Shown one piece after another: positions 1 through 9,056 of a stretch of DNA of 64,000 nt (its first letter is position 1; each line of letters opens with the position of its first letter). This stretch comes from Eilatimonas milleporae. Lineage in GTDB: Bacteria; Pseudomonadota; Alphaproteobacteria; Sphingomonadales; Kordiimonadaceae. The stretch spans positions 682,001 through 746,000 of the forward strand of contig NZ_REFR01000011.1 of NCBI RefSeq assembly GCF_003688555.1, written 5' to 3'. A program made the translations under genes and the position numbers. The notes below the pieces were generated by a model. It saw only the letters and a list, made by a program, of their open reading frames with translations, had not been told where the DNA came from and did not search any database.

Positions 1-1
1 G

Positions 2-2794
2 GTTCTGGTGGCGGCGCAGGGGCCGCTGTGGTCCGGCGGCGGTGATCGCGGTCTTTACAAAACCACCGACGGCGGCGCCACATGGACCCGCATTCTCGAA
101 ATCGACGCCGACACCGGCGTCAATGAATTTGTCGTCGACCCGAGGAACCCGGACGTGATCGTCGCGTCCAGCTATCAGCGCCGCCGCCATGTCTGGACGC
201 TGATCAACGGCGGGCCCGGCAGCGGCGTCCACCGCACCACCGATGGCGGTGCCACATGGACAAAGGTGACACGCGGCCTGCCGACCCAGGATCATCTGGG
301 CCGCATCGGCCTGGCGGGTGCCCCGTCCGCGCCCGGCATGATCTATGCCATCGTCGAGACCGAGGGCAAGGGCAGCGGCCTGTATCGCAGCACCGATTTC
401 GGCCAGAGCTGGGAGAAACGCTCCGGCCACCGCACCACCAGCGCGCAATATTACAACGAGCTGATCGTCGACCCCCATGATGCCGACACGCTGTATGCGC
501 CCGACACCTTCACCCAGGTGTCGCGCGACGGCGGCAAGACCTTCAGCCGTCTCGGTTTTGAAAGCCGCCATGTGGACGACCATGCCCTGTGGATCGACCC
601 GGACAATACCAGCCATCTCTATATCGGCGGGGACGGCGGCATTTACGAAAGCTGGGACGGCGGTACCCTGTGGCGGCATGTGAACAACCTGCCGATCGTC
701 CAGTTCTACCGTATTCAGCCGGATGAGGATGTGCCCTTCTACAATGTCTGCGGCGGCACCCAGGACAACAATTCACTGTGCGGCCCGTCGCGCACGGCGG
801 TCGCGCACGGGATCACCAATTCCGACTGGCACATCGTCCTCGGCGGTGACGGTTACAAGCCGCAGATCGACCCGACGGATCCCAATATCATCTATGCCCA
901 GTATCAATATGGCGGGCTGGCGCGCTATGACCGCCGCACGCAGGAGCGTATTTACATCACGCCGCAGCCGGACAGCGGCGAAAACGAATACAAATGGAAC
1001 TGGAACACCCCCCTGCTGATCAGCCCGCACAATCCGCGACGGCTTTTCTATGCGGCGGAAAAGGTTTTCGTCTCCGACGACCGGGGCGATACCTGGCGCA
1101 TCGTCAGTCCCGACCTGACGCGCCGGCTTGACCGCAACGGGCTTGAGGTCATGGGCCGGGTGTGGAGCGTGGACAGTGTGGCCAAGAATGATTCCACATC
1201 CATGTATGGCAGCATCATCGCGCTGAACGAAAGCCCGTTGCGCGAAGGGCTGATCTATGTCGGTACCGATGACGGCCTGATCCATGTGACGGAGGATTTC
1301 GGCGAAAACTGGCGCACGGTCGACAGTTTCCGAGGCGTGCCCGACATGTCGCTGGTCGAGGACATCATCGCCTCGCCGACGGATGAGAATGTCGCCTATG
1401 CGGTGATCGACAACCACAAACGCGGCGACTTCAAGCCCTATGTCCTGAAGACGACGGACAAGGGCCGGCGCTGGCGGCTGATTTCCGGCGACCTGCCGGC
1501 GCGCGGCAGTGCCCACACCATCGCCGAGGACCATGTGGACCCCGACCTGTTGTTCGTCGGCACGGAATACGGCCTGTTTTTCACCCAGAACGGCGGCGAA
1601 AACTGGACGCCGGTCAAATCCGGCTTTCCGACCATCGCGGTCCGCGATCTGGAAATCCAGCGGCGCGAAAACGATCTGGTCGTCGGCACCTTCGGGCGCG
1701 GGGCCTATGTGATCGACGATTATCGTCCCTTGCGGACCAAGGCGGCCGATCTGGCCGGCAGCAGCGCCACCCTGTTCGCGGTCCGCGACCCATGGCTGTA
1801 TGTGGAAGGCAATCTGTGGGGCGGCGGCAAGAAGGGCAATCTGGGCGACCAGTTCTGGCAGGTTGACAATCCGCCTTACGGGGCCGTGTTCACCTATTAT
1901 CTGAACGCCGACCTGACCACCGCGCGGGACGCCCGCCGCAAGGCCGAGCAGGAGATCGAAAAACAGGGCGGCGACACGCCGTATCCGTCCTTCGACACGC
2001 TGCGTCAGGAAGACCGCGAGGAAGCGCCCGCCATTATCCTGACGGTGCGCGATGCCTCGGGCACTGTGGTGCGGCGGATCAAGGGGGCGACGAAAAAGGG
2101 CCTGCACCGCACCGCCTGGGACCTGCGCCATGAAGCCCCGGACAAGGTGGAACTGAACGCCGGGTTCCGCCCGCCCTGGGCCGGCGAGCCCGAAGGGCCG
2201 ATGGCGACACCGGGTACCTACACGGTTGAAATCGCACAGCGTGTCAGGGGCGTGCTGGAGCCGCTGGCCGGGCCGCAACGCTTCATGGTGAAACCGCTGG
2301 TGCGCAGTCCCGAGACCACGGATGACTTTGCCGGACTGCTCGCCTTCCAGCAGAAAACGGCGGACCTGTCCCGCGCGCTGGACGGTGCCCTTGGCGTCAC
2401 CGGCGAAATGGACAGCCGCATCGCCCATCTGAAAGTGGCCCTGATGCGTACCCCGGCGGCGAATGAGGACCATGAAACCCGTTTGCGGGCCATGGAAACG
2501 CGACTGGCCGACATCAATGTCCGGCTCAGGGGCGATCGTACCGTGTCCGGCCGCAATGAACCGGCGCCGTGGTCGATCCGCCAGCGGGTGAACAGCATTT
2601 TCGGCCACTGGGGCTCACAGGCGCCGGTGCCGGGTGTTCATGCCCGCGCCTACCGGATCGCGGCGGCTGAATTTGCCGCCACGCTGGCCGATATCCGCAC
2701 CCTTGGCGCCGACCTTGCCGCGTTCGAGGCCGAGGCCGGCGCCGCCGGCGCGCCTTGGACACCGGGCCGTCTGCCCGACTGGTCGCCGGAATAG
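2..2794 (+). CDS. BNR/VPS10-like repeat protein (5' partial)
   Basis: The reading frame is open from the first bases, so the start lies upstream; 930 residues are visible. The N-terminal two thirds repeat the pattern of BNR/sortilin-type beta-propellers: GLYKTTDGGATWTR near residue 20, VHRTTDGGATW near 75, then further DGG/DxGxTW blades such as VFVSDDRGDTWR and LIHVTEDFGENW. The last third has a beta-sandwich-like segment (ILTVRDASGTVVRRI, GTYTVEIAQRV) followed by a helical tail. Proteins of this build in Gram-negative bacteria are usually about 1000 residues, exported, and annotated as VPS10-domain or glycosyl-hydrolase-like without proven activity. Family is clear, function is not. A strong hairpin follows the stop codon. 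Confidence 0.8.
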   Translation, partial: VLVAAQGPLWSGGGDRGLYKTTDGGATWTRILEIDADTGVNEFVVDPRNPDVIVASSYQRRRHVWTLINGGPGSGVHRTTDGGATWTKVTRGLPTQDHLGRIGLAGAPSAPGMIYAIVETEGKGSGLYRSTDFGQSWEKRSGHRTTSAQYYNELIVDPHDADTLYAPDTFTQVSRDGGKTFSRLGFESRHVDDHALWIDPDNTSHLYIGGDGGIYESWDGGTLWRHVNNLPIVQFYRIQPDEDVPFYNVCGGTQDNNSLCGPSRTAVAHGITNSDWHIVLGGDGYKPQIDPTDPNIIYAQYQYGGLARYDRRTQERIYITPQPDSGENEYKWNWNTPLLISPHNPRRLFYAAEKVFVSDDRGDTWRIVSPDLTRRLDRNGLEVMGRVWSVDSVAKNDSTSMYGSIIALNESPLREGLIYVGTDDGLIHVTEDFGENWRTVDSFRGVPDMSLVEDIIASPTDENVAYAVIDNHKRGDFKPYVLKTTDKGRRWRLISGDLPARGSAHTIAEDHVDPDLLFVGTEYGLFFTQNGGENWTPVKSGFPTIAVRDLEIQRRENDLVVGTFGRGAYVIDDYRPLRTKAADLAGSSATLFAVRDPWLYVEGNLWGGGKKGNLGDQFWQVDNPPYGAVFTYYLNADLTTARDARRKAEQEIEKQGGDTPYPSFDTLRQEDREEAPAIILTVRDASGTVVRRIKGATKKGLHRTAWDLRHEAPDKVELNAGFRPPWAGEPEGPMATPGTYTVEIAQRVRGVLEPLAGPQRFMVKPLVRSPETTDDFAGLLAFQQKTADLSRALDGALGVTGEMDSRIAHLKVALMRTPAANEDHETRLRAMETRLADINVRLRGDRTVSGRNEPAPWSIRQRVNSIFGHWGSQAPVPGVHARAYRIAAAEFAATLADIRTLGADLAAFEAEAGAAGAPWTPGRLPDWSPE

Positions 2795-2853
2795 GCCGGA
2801 ACAGGGCCGGGCATGACCGGTCCTGTGCGATCGAAGGACGCGCACAGTTAAAG

Positions 2854-2898
2854 AAAAACAAGGGGGCGCCTGCATGCAGCAGGCGCCCCCTTGTTTTT
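2854..2898 (+). terminator. Intrinsic terminator, 20-bp perfect stem
   Basis: Arms 2854-2873 and 2879-2898 are perfectly complementary around a 5-nt loop. The left arm starts with an A-run and the right arm ends in TTGTTTTT, so the hairpin can terminate transcription in both directions. It closes the BNR-repeat gene on the plus strand. A second CCTTGTTTTTG copy follows directly. Confidence 0.85.
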
Positions 2899-2957
2899 GC
2901 CCTTGTTTTTGTAGACGGCAGGGCGCGCCGCCGGCTTTTTGCAGCCGCAATTGTACC

Positions 2958-2983
2958 CACCAATTTGCATATGCAAATTGGTG
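2958..2983. promoter_or_regulatory. Probable MarR operator: perfect 26-bp palindrome
   Basis: The two 13-bp arms 2958-2970 and 2971-2983 are exact reverse complements, with the core TTTGCATATGCAAA. It lies 90 bp upstream of the MarR-family start. MarR dimers typically bind AT-rich palindromes of this kind, so autoregulation is the simplest reading. Role inferred from position and symmetry. Confidence 0.7.
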
Positions 2984-3073
2984 CATGGACCGTTCATCTC
3001 CATACCGGTACCATCGGTCTGAACAGCGCGGCTGGCGGCAGTCGCGCGACTGTGACACGGGACTTTGAAAGAC

Positions 3074-3481
3074 ATGGACTTCAGGCAAAAGGCGGCGGTG
3101 TGTCTGCAAAACTGCTATGCGACCAATCTGCGCCGGGTCAGCCGCGCGGTCAGCAATCTGTATGACGAAAAACTGTCCGTTCTGGGTCTCAAGGCGACCC
3201 AGATGACCCTTCTTCTGGTGCTGGCGTCCGGGACCCGTCTCACCATGACGGACATCGCCAGGCAGCTTGAGGTCACGGTCTCCACCATCAACCGCAGCCT
3301 GGTCATTCTGGAGCGGCGGGGCCTTGTGGATATCGGCGACGGGTCGGCGCGCACCCGGCTTGTGGCCCTGACCGGACGTGGCGAGACCCTCCTGGAAAAG
3401 GCCATGCCGATCTGGCTTGAGGCCCAGGAGGAGGCACAGGGCATGCTTGCGGGTTTGAAGAAGCCGGGCCTGACGGATTGA
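3074..3481 (+). CDS. MarR-family transcriptional regulator
   Basis: 135 residues from the ATG (MDFRQKAAV); an in-frame TTG nine bases upstream is a less likely start. The protein has the size and layout of a MarR winged helix: N-terminal dimerisation helix (ATNLRRVSRAVSNLYDEKL), helix-turn-helix LTMTDIARQLEVTVSTINRS around residues 55-75, and a wing with LERRGLVDIGDGSARTRLVALT. It acts as a dimeric DNA-binding repressor, often released by small phenolic ligands or oxidation; the ligand cannot be read here. The perfect palindrome at 2958-2983 is its probable operator. It converges on gspO with a 43-bp gap, so the target may be itself or a gene outside this window. Confidence 0.85.
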   Translation: MDFRQKAAVCLQNCYATNLRRVSRAVSNLYDEKLSVLGLKATQMTLLLVLASGTRLTMTDIARQLEVTVSTINRSLVILERRGLVDIGDGSARTRLVALTGRGETLLEKAMPIWLEAQEEAQGMLAGLKKPGLTD

Positions 3482-3524
3482 CCGTCCCGCCTGGCCTGTT
3501 GTCCGCCCCGCCCGTTATCCCACG

Positions 3525-4298
3525 TTATCCCAGGGGCCAGCCGGGGCCGATGGGTCCATACAGCGCGGCGAGCCAACCGCCAAGCGCCAGGAAGGTGCCG
3601 AAGGGCAGGGCGCTGGTCATGGTGACGGGCCGGCCCGCCATTTTCGCCAGAAGGGCCGCCGCCAGCCCGGCGGCGGAGGCAATCAGCAGCACCGTCGGCA
3701 GGGACAGCGCCCCGGTCCATGCGCCGATTCCGGCCATCAGCAACGGATCACCCATGCCAAGGCCCTCGCGTCCGCGCAACCGCCTGTAGGATACCGCCAC
3801 CAGATACAATACGCCGTAGCCGAGCGCGGCGGCCAGCATGCGGTCGGCCAGCGCGTCCAACCCGGACAGTGCCGCCGCCGCCAGCCCGGCGGCGATGAGA
3901 AACACGGTCAGCGGCAGCGGCAGGATCAGGCGCCGCGCATCGCTCACCGCCAGGCTCAGCAGGGTCCAGCCATACAGGCTGAACAGAACCGCGTCCAACG
4001 GGCGTGCCGCCGTCCAAACGGCCCATGCCGCAACCCCGAAAGCGGCAATCTCCATCAGCGGAAAGAACCAGCCGAGCCATATGCCGCATCCCCGGCAGCG
4101 GCCCCGTTGCAGGATCCACGAGACCAGCGGGATCAGCTCCAGCGGGCCGAGTGTACGCCCGCAGGCATCGCAGCGTGATCTGTCCACTATGACCGCCTGT
4201 CCCTCGGGCAGGCGCAGGACCAGCGTGCCGAGGAAACTGCCGACAAAGGGCGCTGCGATCAGCAACCAGACGGATATGGGCCATGCGCTCACCGGCAT
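3525..4298 (-). CDS. gspO: Prepilin peptidase (GspO/PilD-like)
   Basis: 257 residues. This membrane aspartyl protease cleaves leader peptides of type II secretion pseudopilins and N-methylates the new N terminus. Visible hallmarks: two zinc-binding pairs in the first cytoplasmic loop (CDACG near residue 43 and CRGCG near residue 69), a first aspartate region (LAVSDARRLILPLP near 125), and the GxGD catalytic motif as GLGMGDP near 185. Several hydrophobic helices follow, as expected for the family. The usual residue after GxGD is valine-lysine; here it is proline-leucine, a minor departure. It is separate from the gsp operon at 12.5-23 kb but is the obvious processing enzyme for GspG, H, I, J and K encoded there. 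Confidence 0.9.
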   Translation of the reverse strand: MPVSAWPISVWLLIAAPFVGSFLGTLVLRLPEGQAVIVDRSRCDACGRTLGPLELIPLVSWILQRGRCRGCGIWLGWFFPLMEIAAFGVAAWAVWTAARPLDAVLFSLYGWTLLSLAVSDARRLILPLPLTVFLIAAGLAAAALSGLDALADRMLAAALGYGVLYLVAVSYRRLRGREGLGMGDPLLMAGIGAWTGALSLPTVLLIASAAGLAAALLAKMAGRPVTMTSALPFGTFLALGGWLAALYGPIGPGWPLG

Positions 4299-4498
4299 GG
4301 GGCCCCCGGTCGTGCGGTGGCGGTCATCGGAACGGGAAAGTGTCGCGGACTTGTCATAAAGGAATGCTAGCGCTCACTCTTTGAAGGCAGGGTTATCGCG
4401 TTTTGCGCGGCACTGTACAATAAACTGTGCAATAATAAGCAGGGCATGGCCGTGGCATGGTCCGGCGGCTCTGCCCATGTAATGAAGAGAGGTTTTTC

Positions 4499-4699
4499 AT
4501 GTCTATCGGTCCCTGGCAGATTGCCCTTATCGGTGTCCTTTTGATCCTTCTTTTCGGTCGGGGCAAGATTTCCGGCCTGATGGGCGATGTCGGGCGCGGC
4601 ATCACCGCCTTCAAAAAGGGTCTGAAAACGGCGGATGAGGAAACATCCGTGAAACTGGAAGAACCGGCCCAGGACGCCAAGGTCAAGTCCGCCGACTGA
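4499..4699 (+). CDS. tatA: Twin-arginine translocase subunit TatA
   Basis: 66 residues from ATG 4499, preceded by AGAGAGG at good spacing; a longer upstream frame is not supported. One N-terminal membrane helix (WQIALIGVLLILLF) is followed by the FGRGKISGLMGDVGRGI hinge and amphipathic helix and the FKKG motif, which define TatA. TatA oligomers form the pore that passes folded proteins with twin-arginine signals. No tatB or tatC is next to it, so it is either the only tatA, placed away from tatBC, or an extra copy. It lies between gspO and the dev operon and about 4.5 kb from phoX, whose product has a twin-arginine signal. Confidence 0.93.
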   Translation: MSIGPWQIALIGVLLILLFGRGKISGLMGDVGRGITAFKKGLKTADEETSVKLEEPAQDAKVKSAD

Positions 4700-4806
4700 C
4701 CTTCGGGCGACCGTCTCGCGGCCCCCGATCCGCATCCATACCCCACGCCGCACCCCTGCTGTCCGCTATTGCCGGGCATGTCGGCCGGTGTCCGCCGTGT
4801 CGCCTG

Positions 4807-5568
4807 TCAGCCCCCGGTCGTGTGCCGGATGCGTCCGTCTTCCATGGCGACGGTCCGGTCGGCGGCATCAAGAATGCGGTTGTCATGGGTCACCATCAAA
4901 ATGGTTGTGCCCCGGTCCCGCGCCAGTTTGACCAGCAGGTCGACGACGGCGCGGCCCGTTGTCTTGTCCAGGGCCGCTGTGGGCTCGTCCGCCAGGATCA
5001 CCGGCGGCTGGTGCACCAGCGCGCGGGCAATCGCCACCCGCTGTTTCTGCCCGCCGGACAGGTTGCCGGGCAGATAGTCCATGTGCCCGCCAAGACCGAC
5101 GGCCTCCAACATGGCGGCGGCGCGTCCGCGCCAGTCCCGCAGGCCGCCGCGCCCGTGCACTTCGAGACCCATGCGTACATTCTGCAGGGCCGTCAGACTG
5201 CGGTGCAGATTGTGCGCCTGAAAGATAAAGCCGATCTTGCGCCGCATGGCGACGAGCGTGCTTTTGGATGCACCGGCAAGCGGTTGTCCCACCAGCGACA
5301 CATCGCCCGACTGGATCGAGCGCAGGCAGCCGACAAGGGTCAGGATCGTCGTCTTGCCGCAGCCTGACGGCCCGGTGAGATAGACGATTTCCCCCCGCCT
5401 GACGGTCAGATCCACATCGAACAGCACCTGCTTGCGCAAAGCCCCGGTGCCGTACCAGTGGCACAGCCCCCGTACGTCGATGGTGGCGGGCGCGGGCGGG
5501 ACGGATGTGCCAGGGTCGGGCTGTATTACGGCGGATATGGTTCGCGGCGATAGGTCGGGCAGGGTCAT
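4807..5568 (-). CDS. devA: DevA-type ABC transporter ATP-binding protein
   Basis: 253 residues. ATPase subunit of a MacB/DevBCA-type exporter. Walker A GPSGCGKTT near residue 66, Q-loop region GFIFQAHNLH near 115, signature LSGGQKQR near 169, Walker B VILADEPTAALD near 190 and switch histidine in MVTHDNR near 225 are all present. An N-terminal extension of about 28 residues precedes the ABC domain. It is the last gene of the tetR-devB-devC-devA operon, 15 bp after devC. Family assignment rests on the partner permease and adaptor, which are DevC- and DevB-like. In cyanobacteria DevBCA exports glycolipids; the substrate here is unknown. Confidence 0.9.
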   Translation of the reverse strand: MTLPDLSPRTISAVIQPDPGTSVPPAPATIDVRGLCHWYGTGALRKQVLFDVDLTVRRGEIVYLTGPSGCGKTTILTLVGCLRSIQSGDVSLVGQPLAGASKSTLVAMRRKIGFIFQAHNLHRSLTALQNVRMGLEVHGRGGLRDWRGRAAAMLEAVGLGGHMDYLPGNLSGGQKQRVAIARALVHQPPVILADEPTAALDKTTGRAVVDLLVKLARDRGTTILMVTHDNRILDAADRTVAMEDGRIRHTTGG

Positions 5569-5583
5569 GGGCGCGGCCTTTCC

Positions 5584-6771
5584 TCAGAAGATATCCGCCG
5601 GGTCGGCGTTCGCCAGGCGGCGGGTCGCCAGCGCCCCGGACGCGCAGCACATGAGAAACGTCATCAGGAAAACGGTGACGATCCGTTCCGGCGGCAGTTC
5701 GATCGGCAGGGCGGTGGCGCCGCGCGTCAGCTCATACAGGCCGAGGGAGGCGAGAAAGCCGGGGATGAAGCCCAGGCCCGCCAGGATCAGCGCCTCCTCG
5801 ATGATGATGCCGAGCAGATAGGTGTCCCGGTAGCCCATGGCCTTGAAGGTGGCGTATTCGGCCATATGGTCGTTCACATCCGTCGACAGGATCTGGAAGA
5901 CGATCACCAGCCCGACAAGCAGGCCCATGCCCGCCCCGAAACTGAAGACAAAGCCGACGGGGGCGTAACGCGCCTGATAATCCTGCTCAAACGCGACGAA
6001 CTCCTCCAGCGTCATCGCTTGCGTGTCGCCGTCGGGCAGGCGGTCGGTCAGGGCCTGTTTCACCGCCGCGATATCCGCGCCGGGCTCCGTCGTCACCAGC
6101 CCGATGCTGACGGTCTCGCTGGACCGCATCGGCAGCAGACGGAAAAAGGTCTGGTCGCTGGCGACAAGCGTGCCGTCGGTCCCGAAGGAGGCACCAAGCC
6201 CGAACAGTCCGGTGACACTCAGGGTGCGTCCGTCAATTTCGGTGCCGAGGGTCTCGCCCCGTTCAAGGGCGGCGACGGTGCCGGCATATTCGCCGCGCGC
6301 CAAAGCGTCGAACAGAAGCGTGTCGGGCCGTTTCAGTTTGTGAAGCTGATCGCGGATCGCCGGCAGGACAAAACTGTCCCGGTCCGGGTCCACGCCGATC
6401 AGCTGCATGGGGTGGCGTCTCAGCGTGGTCGGGTTGCGCCAGTCCAGCCGGCCGATATAAACGGGCGCGACGCCGGCGACACCTGGTGCCGACAGGGCCT
6501 GATACAGGCGGCGGCGCGGGATCGTGCGCAGCGTGTCCATCTTGACCGCCGCCGTGCTGATCAGAACCAGATCGGCCTTCAGGGCACGGTGGGTCATCAC
6601 GCTGGTCTCGAACAGGGCGCCCATGAACCCCAGTTGCATGAAAATCAGGATATTGGCGAACGCCACACCGGCCAGCGCCACCGCCAGGCGGCTTTTGCTG
6701 TGTGTCAGTTGCAGCCAGCCGATGGGCAGGCGGTTGCCCGCCCCCCGCCATATGCCGGTCAACCGTGTCAT
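5584..6771 (-). CDS. devC: DevC-type ABC transporter permease
   Basis: 395 residues, with the topology of the FtsX/MacB family: one N-terminal membrane helix (LAVALAGVAFANILIFMQLGF), a large periplasmic domain (about 55-260), then three C-terminal helices starting at VGFVFSFGAGMGLLVGLVIVF. The motif HMAEYATFKAMGYRDTYLLG before the last helices is typical of DevC. It would form the inner-membrane part of a tripartite exporter with the adjacent membrane-fusion protein and ATPase. Its start overlaps the devB stop by 4 bp, indicating translational coupling. Substrate not readable. Confidence 0.88.
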   Translation of the reverse strand: MTRLTGIWRGAGNRLPIGWLQLTHSKSRLAVALAGVAFANILIFMQLGFMGALFETSVMTHRALKADLVLISTAAVKMDTLRTIPRRRLYQALSAPGVAGVAPVYIGRLDWRNPTTLRRHPMQLIGVDPDRDSFVLPAIRDQLHKLKRPDTLLFDALARGEYAGTVAALERGETLGTEIDGRTLSVTGLFGLGASFGTDGTLVASDQTFFRLLPMRSSETVSIGLVTTEPGADIAAVKQALTDRLPDGDTQAMTLEEFVAFEQDYQARYAPVGFVFSFGAGMGLLVGLVIVFQILSTDVNDHMAEYATFKAMGYRDTYLLGIIIEEALILAGLGFIPGFLASLGLYELTRGATALPIELPPERIVTVFLMTFLMCCASGALATRRLANADPADIF

Positions 6772-7793
6772 CGCGGAAACACCACCGTCACCTCAAGGTC
6801 CGTAAAGACCCGCGCCCTGAGGGTCGAGGCCGCATCCAGCCGGACGTCCACCTCGACAACGCGCGCGTCGGTGTTGGCCGCCGGATCGCTGTCGACAATG
6901 GTCTGACGCCCGACGCGCAGGCCCATGCGCGACACCGTGCCGGTCAGGGCGGTGTCGAACACCGGGCTTTCGATGCGGGCCGTCTGCCCGTCGCGCACAT
7001 GGATGATATCGCTCTGGTAAACTTCCGCCACCACCTGCATCCGGTCCAGGTCGCCCATGTCCAGAAGGCCGTCGCTGCCGATCCGCTCGCCCGCGCGGGC
7101 GTGCAGGGTCAACACCACACCGTCTATCGGTGCACGGATATAGGCATTTTCCAGCCGCGCGCGCTGGCGCGCCAGCTCGGCGCGGGCGGCATCCAGTTCC
7201 CGCCCGGCCACGGCCACGTCGATCTGTTCCTCGCCCAGGCGTGCCTCGGTCCGTGCCAGATCGGCCACGGCCTGCCGGACACCCTGCTCGGCGGTCAGGA
7301 AGTCGCGGCGCTTGCGGTCATATTCGGCCTCCGATATGGCGGCCTTCGCCAGCAGCTGGCGAAACCGCTCATGGTCCGCGTGGGCGGTTGCCAGCTCCGC
7401 CCGCATCTGTTCCAGCGCGGCGCCGTTGACATCCAGATCGGTTGTGGCATCCAGCCGGATCCGGTCCAGCGTGGCCTCACGCAGGGCAACGTCGGCCTCT
7501 GCCGCGGCCATCTGGGCCAGACGCTCCGCCTCGATATCCAGAACGGCCAGCACGTCGCCCGCCGACAGGCGCTGTCCTTCGCGCACGGTCAATCGTTCGA
7601 TCCGCGCGCCGTCGGTGCCGGCGCGCGCGGCCACCGTGATCACCTCGCCCACGGGCTCCACACGGCCGAGCGCATAAATGGCGGTTGGCGGGCTGGTGGT
7701 TGGCGGGGTGGCGGTCTCGGCACGGGCCGTGCCGGCGGTTTGGGGACCGTGTAGACACAAAAACATCGCCGCGACGAGGACAGGGCGCATCAT
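6768..7793 (-). CDS. devB: DevB/HlyD-type membrane fusion protein
   Basis: 341 residues with a signal peptide (VLVAAMFLCLHG, then TAGTARA). A barrel-sandwich/lipoyl half (VITVAARAGTDGARIERLTVREGQRLSAGDVLAVLD, residues about 55-90, quoted from its ends) is followed by a long alpha-helical hairpin (about 90-200) and the return strand AYIRAPIDGVVLTLHARAGERI. It links an inner-membrane ABC exporter to an outer-membrane channel. It overlaps tetR and devC by 4 bp on each side. Just after the signal peptide the TPPTTSPPT stretch is encoded by two near-identical 15-bp units at 7683-7712, one of many such duplications in this window. Confidence 0.88.
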   Translation of the reverse strand: MMRPVLVAAMFLCLHGPQTAGTARAETATPPTTSPPTAIYALGRVEPVGEVITVAARAGTDGARIERLTVREGQRLSAGDVLAVLDIEAERLAQMAAAEADVALREATLDRIRLDATTDLDVNGAALEQMRAELATAHADHERFRQLLAKAAISEAEYDRKRRDFLTAEQGVRQAVADLARTEARLGEEQIDVAVAGRELDAARAELARQRARLENAYIRAPIDGVVLTLHARAGERIGSDGLLDMGDLDRMQVVAEVYQSDIIHVRDGQTARIESPVFDTALTGTVSRMGLRVGRQTIVDSDPAANTDARVVEVDVRLDAASTLRARVFTDLEVTVVFPR

Positions 7794-8464
7794 GTGTCGT
7801 CCTCCGCCGCCGCCGGGATGGGTGCGCCCAGATGGGCGCAGGCCGCCTTATGCCAGATACCGATATAGCGCTCGGCATCCATCGGATCGTCCGCGTATTT
7901 GCCGATGGAATTGTTCCACAGGCCAAGAAACATCAGACTGCCGAGCAGATAGCGTGCGCTGTAATCGCAGTCGTCGCAGGTGAACTCACCACTCTCCACA
8001 CCGCGCCGGATCAGGGTGGTCAGCATGCCGATGATGCTGTCATGCAGGCGCGCCTTGAACAGCTTCGTCAGGTCGGGGAAATTGCCGGCTTCCGCCATGA
8101 TCATTTTGGGAATGCCGTCAATTCCTTCCGCCTGGACCATCTGGTACCAGGTGTGCGCCAGTATCCCCAGCTTTGGCGCAAAAGGCGGCTCGAAGGACTG
8201 AACCAGACGCACCATGCGGTCTTTCGCGGGGATTTGCACCGTTTCCACAATGGCGACCAGCATGGCTTCCTTGTCCGCGAAATAGCGGAACAGGGTGCCC
8301 TTCGAGATGCCGGCGGCAGCGGCGATCTCATCCGTGCGTGTGGCCGTGAACCCCTTGCGTTCGAACAGGGTGCGGGCGGCCGACAGAATCTCGCCGGGAC
8401 GGTCTTCGGCGCGGCGTTCGAATTTCTTCTCGGGCTTGCGTTTTGTGTCGGCGTGTCCGGGCAT
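7790..8464 (-). CDS. TetR-family regulator of the dev operon
   Basis: 224 residues. The N-terminal TetR helix-turn-helix is clear: ILSAARTLFERKGFTATRTDEIAAAAGISKGTLFRYFADKEAML spans about residues 25-68 (shown as its two ends in the family consensus). The C-terminal ligand domain contains CDDCDYSARYL and an AcrR-like helical bundle. It is the first gene of the operon and overlaps devB by 4 bp, so it probably represses its own exporter until a substrate binds. The inverted repeat at 8477-8500, directly upstream of its start, is the likely operator. Confidence 0.9.
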   Translation of the reverse strand: MPGHADTKRKPEKKFERRAEDRPGEILSAARTLFERKGFTATRTDEIAAAAGISKGTLFRYFADKEAMLVAIVETVQIPAKDRMVRLVQSFEPPFAPKLGILAHTWYQMVQAEGIDGIPKMIMAEAGNFPDLTKLFKARLHDSIIGMLTTLIRRGVESGEFTCDDCDYSARYLLGSLMFLGLWNNSIGKYADDPMDAERYIGIWHKAACAHLGAPIPAAAEDDT

Positions 8465-8476
8465 GGATACTTTCCA

Positions 8477-8500
8477 AAATAACTGACTAGTCGGTTATTT
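8477..8500. promoter_or_regulatory. Probable TetR operator upstream of tetR-devBCA
   Basis: An inverted repeat of 24 bp with one mismatched pair, core AACTGACTAGTCGGTT, ends 12 bp before the tetR start codon. TGAC/GTCA half-sites are common for TetR dimers. Position over the start region fits autorepression. Confidence 0.65.
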
Positions 8501-9056
8501 ATTTAGCATCCCGTGCGACGGGTCGTCAAGACGGGGTGGAAACAGGGGACAAGAACAAAGCGGCCGGCGACGGGAAATTCCATATATCGCGGGCGGGGGA
8601 TAGGCTGTATAAGGTGACGCGATTGTCGGGGCGGCACCCCGGCAGGTGGATCCGTGGGGCACGGGCGATCAAGACAAATGATTATAGATTTTGCAATTGA
8701 TAAGTATTCGCAAGTATAAAAACTCAAGCGATCCGTCATTGTCACGCACAGTTCAGTCCAGATTTGCCTAAAAATGACTGAAGTGTATTTTTGCACTTAA
8801 AAGGTGCAATATTAAACCTCTGAAATAAAAAGATTTTCTTTCCGATCCGGATTCTGAGTCATAAAACCTTCGCAGAACCGTCAACTTTTAAAAACAGGAC
8901 TGTCATCTCTCCTGCATAGAAATTGGGCCATTCCAAGGGGGATTGGATGGGCTTCGTACGGGTCGTGACTGGGGGCCGCTTTCGGGCGGTGCGGGTTTGG
9001 CCGTGTTCGAATTCCCGCCTTTGGTATTTCAGGTATATCATTGTGGAGAGAGACTG
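8501..9056. other. Non-coding interval upstream of phoX
   Basis: About 550 bp without a supportable gene; 8680-8900 is clearly AT-richer than the flanks. It must hold promoters for phoX (plus) and tetR-devBCA (minus). Two PhoB-like fragments are visible, CTGAGTCAT at 8854 and CTGTCAT at 8900, but they are not at the 11-bp spacing of a real Pho box, so I do not call one. The frame of phoX stays open back to 8943, but that stretch reads as leader, not protein. Confidence 0.5.

Noticed and set aside
773-2608. A 611-codon minus-strand frame opposite the BNR-repeat protein.
   Set aside because: No family features; mirrors codon bias of the real plus-strand gene.
8503-8796. A 97-codon minus-strand frame in the phoX leader.
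   Set aside because: No ribosome site, no family resemblance, AT-rich promoter-like DNA.
8854-8906. CTGAGTCAT and CTGTCAT as a Pho box for phoX.
   Set aside because: Half-sites are not at 11-bp spacing and lack the AT-rich link; too weak to call.
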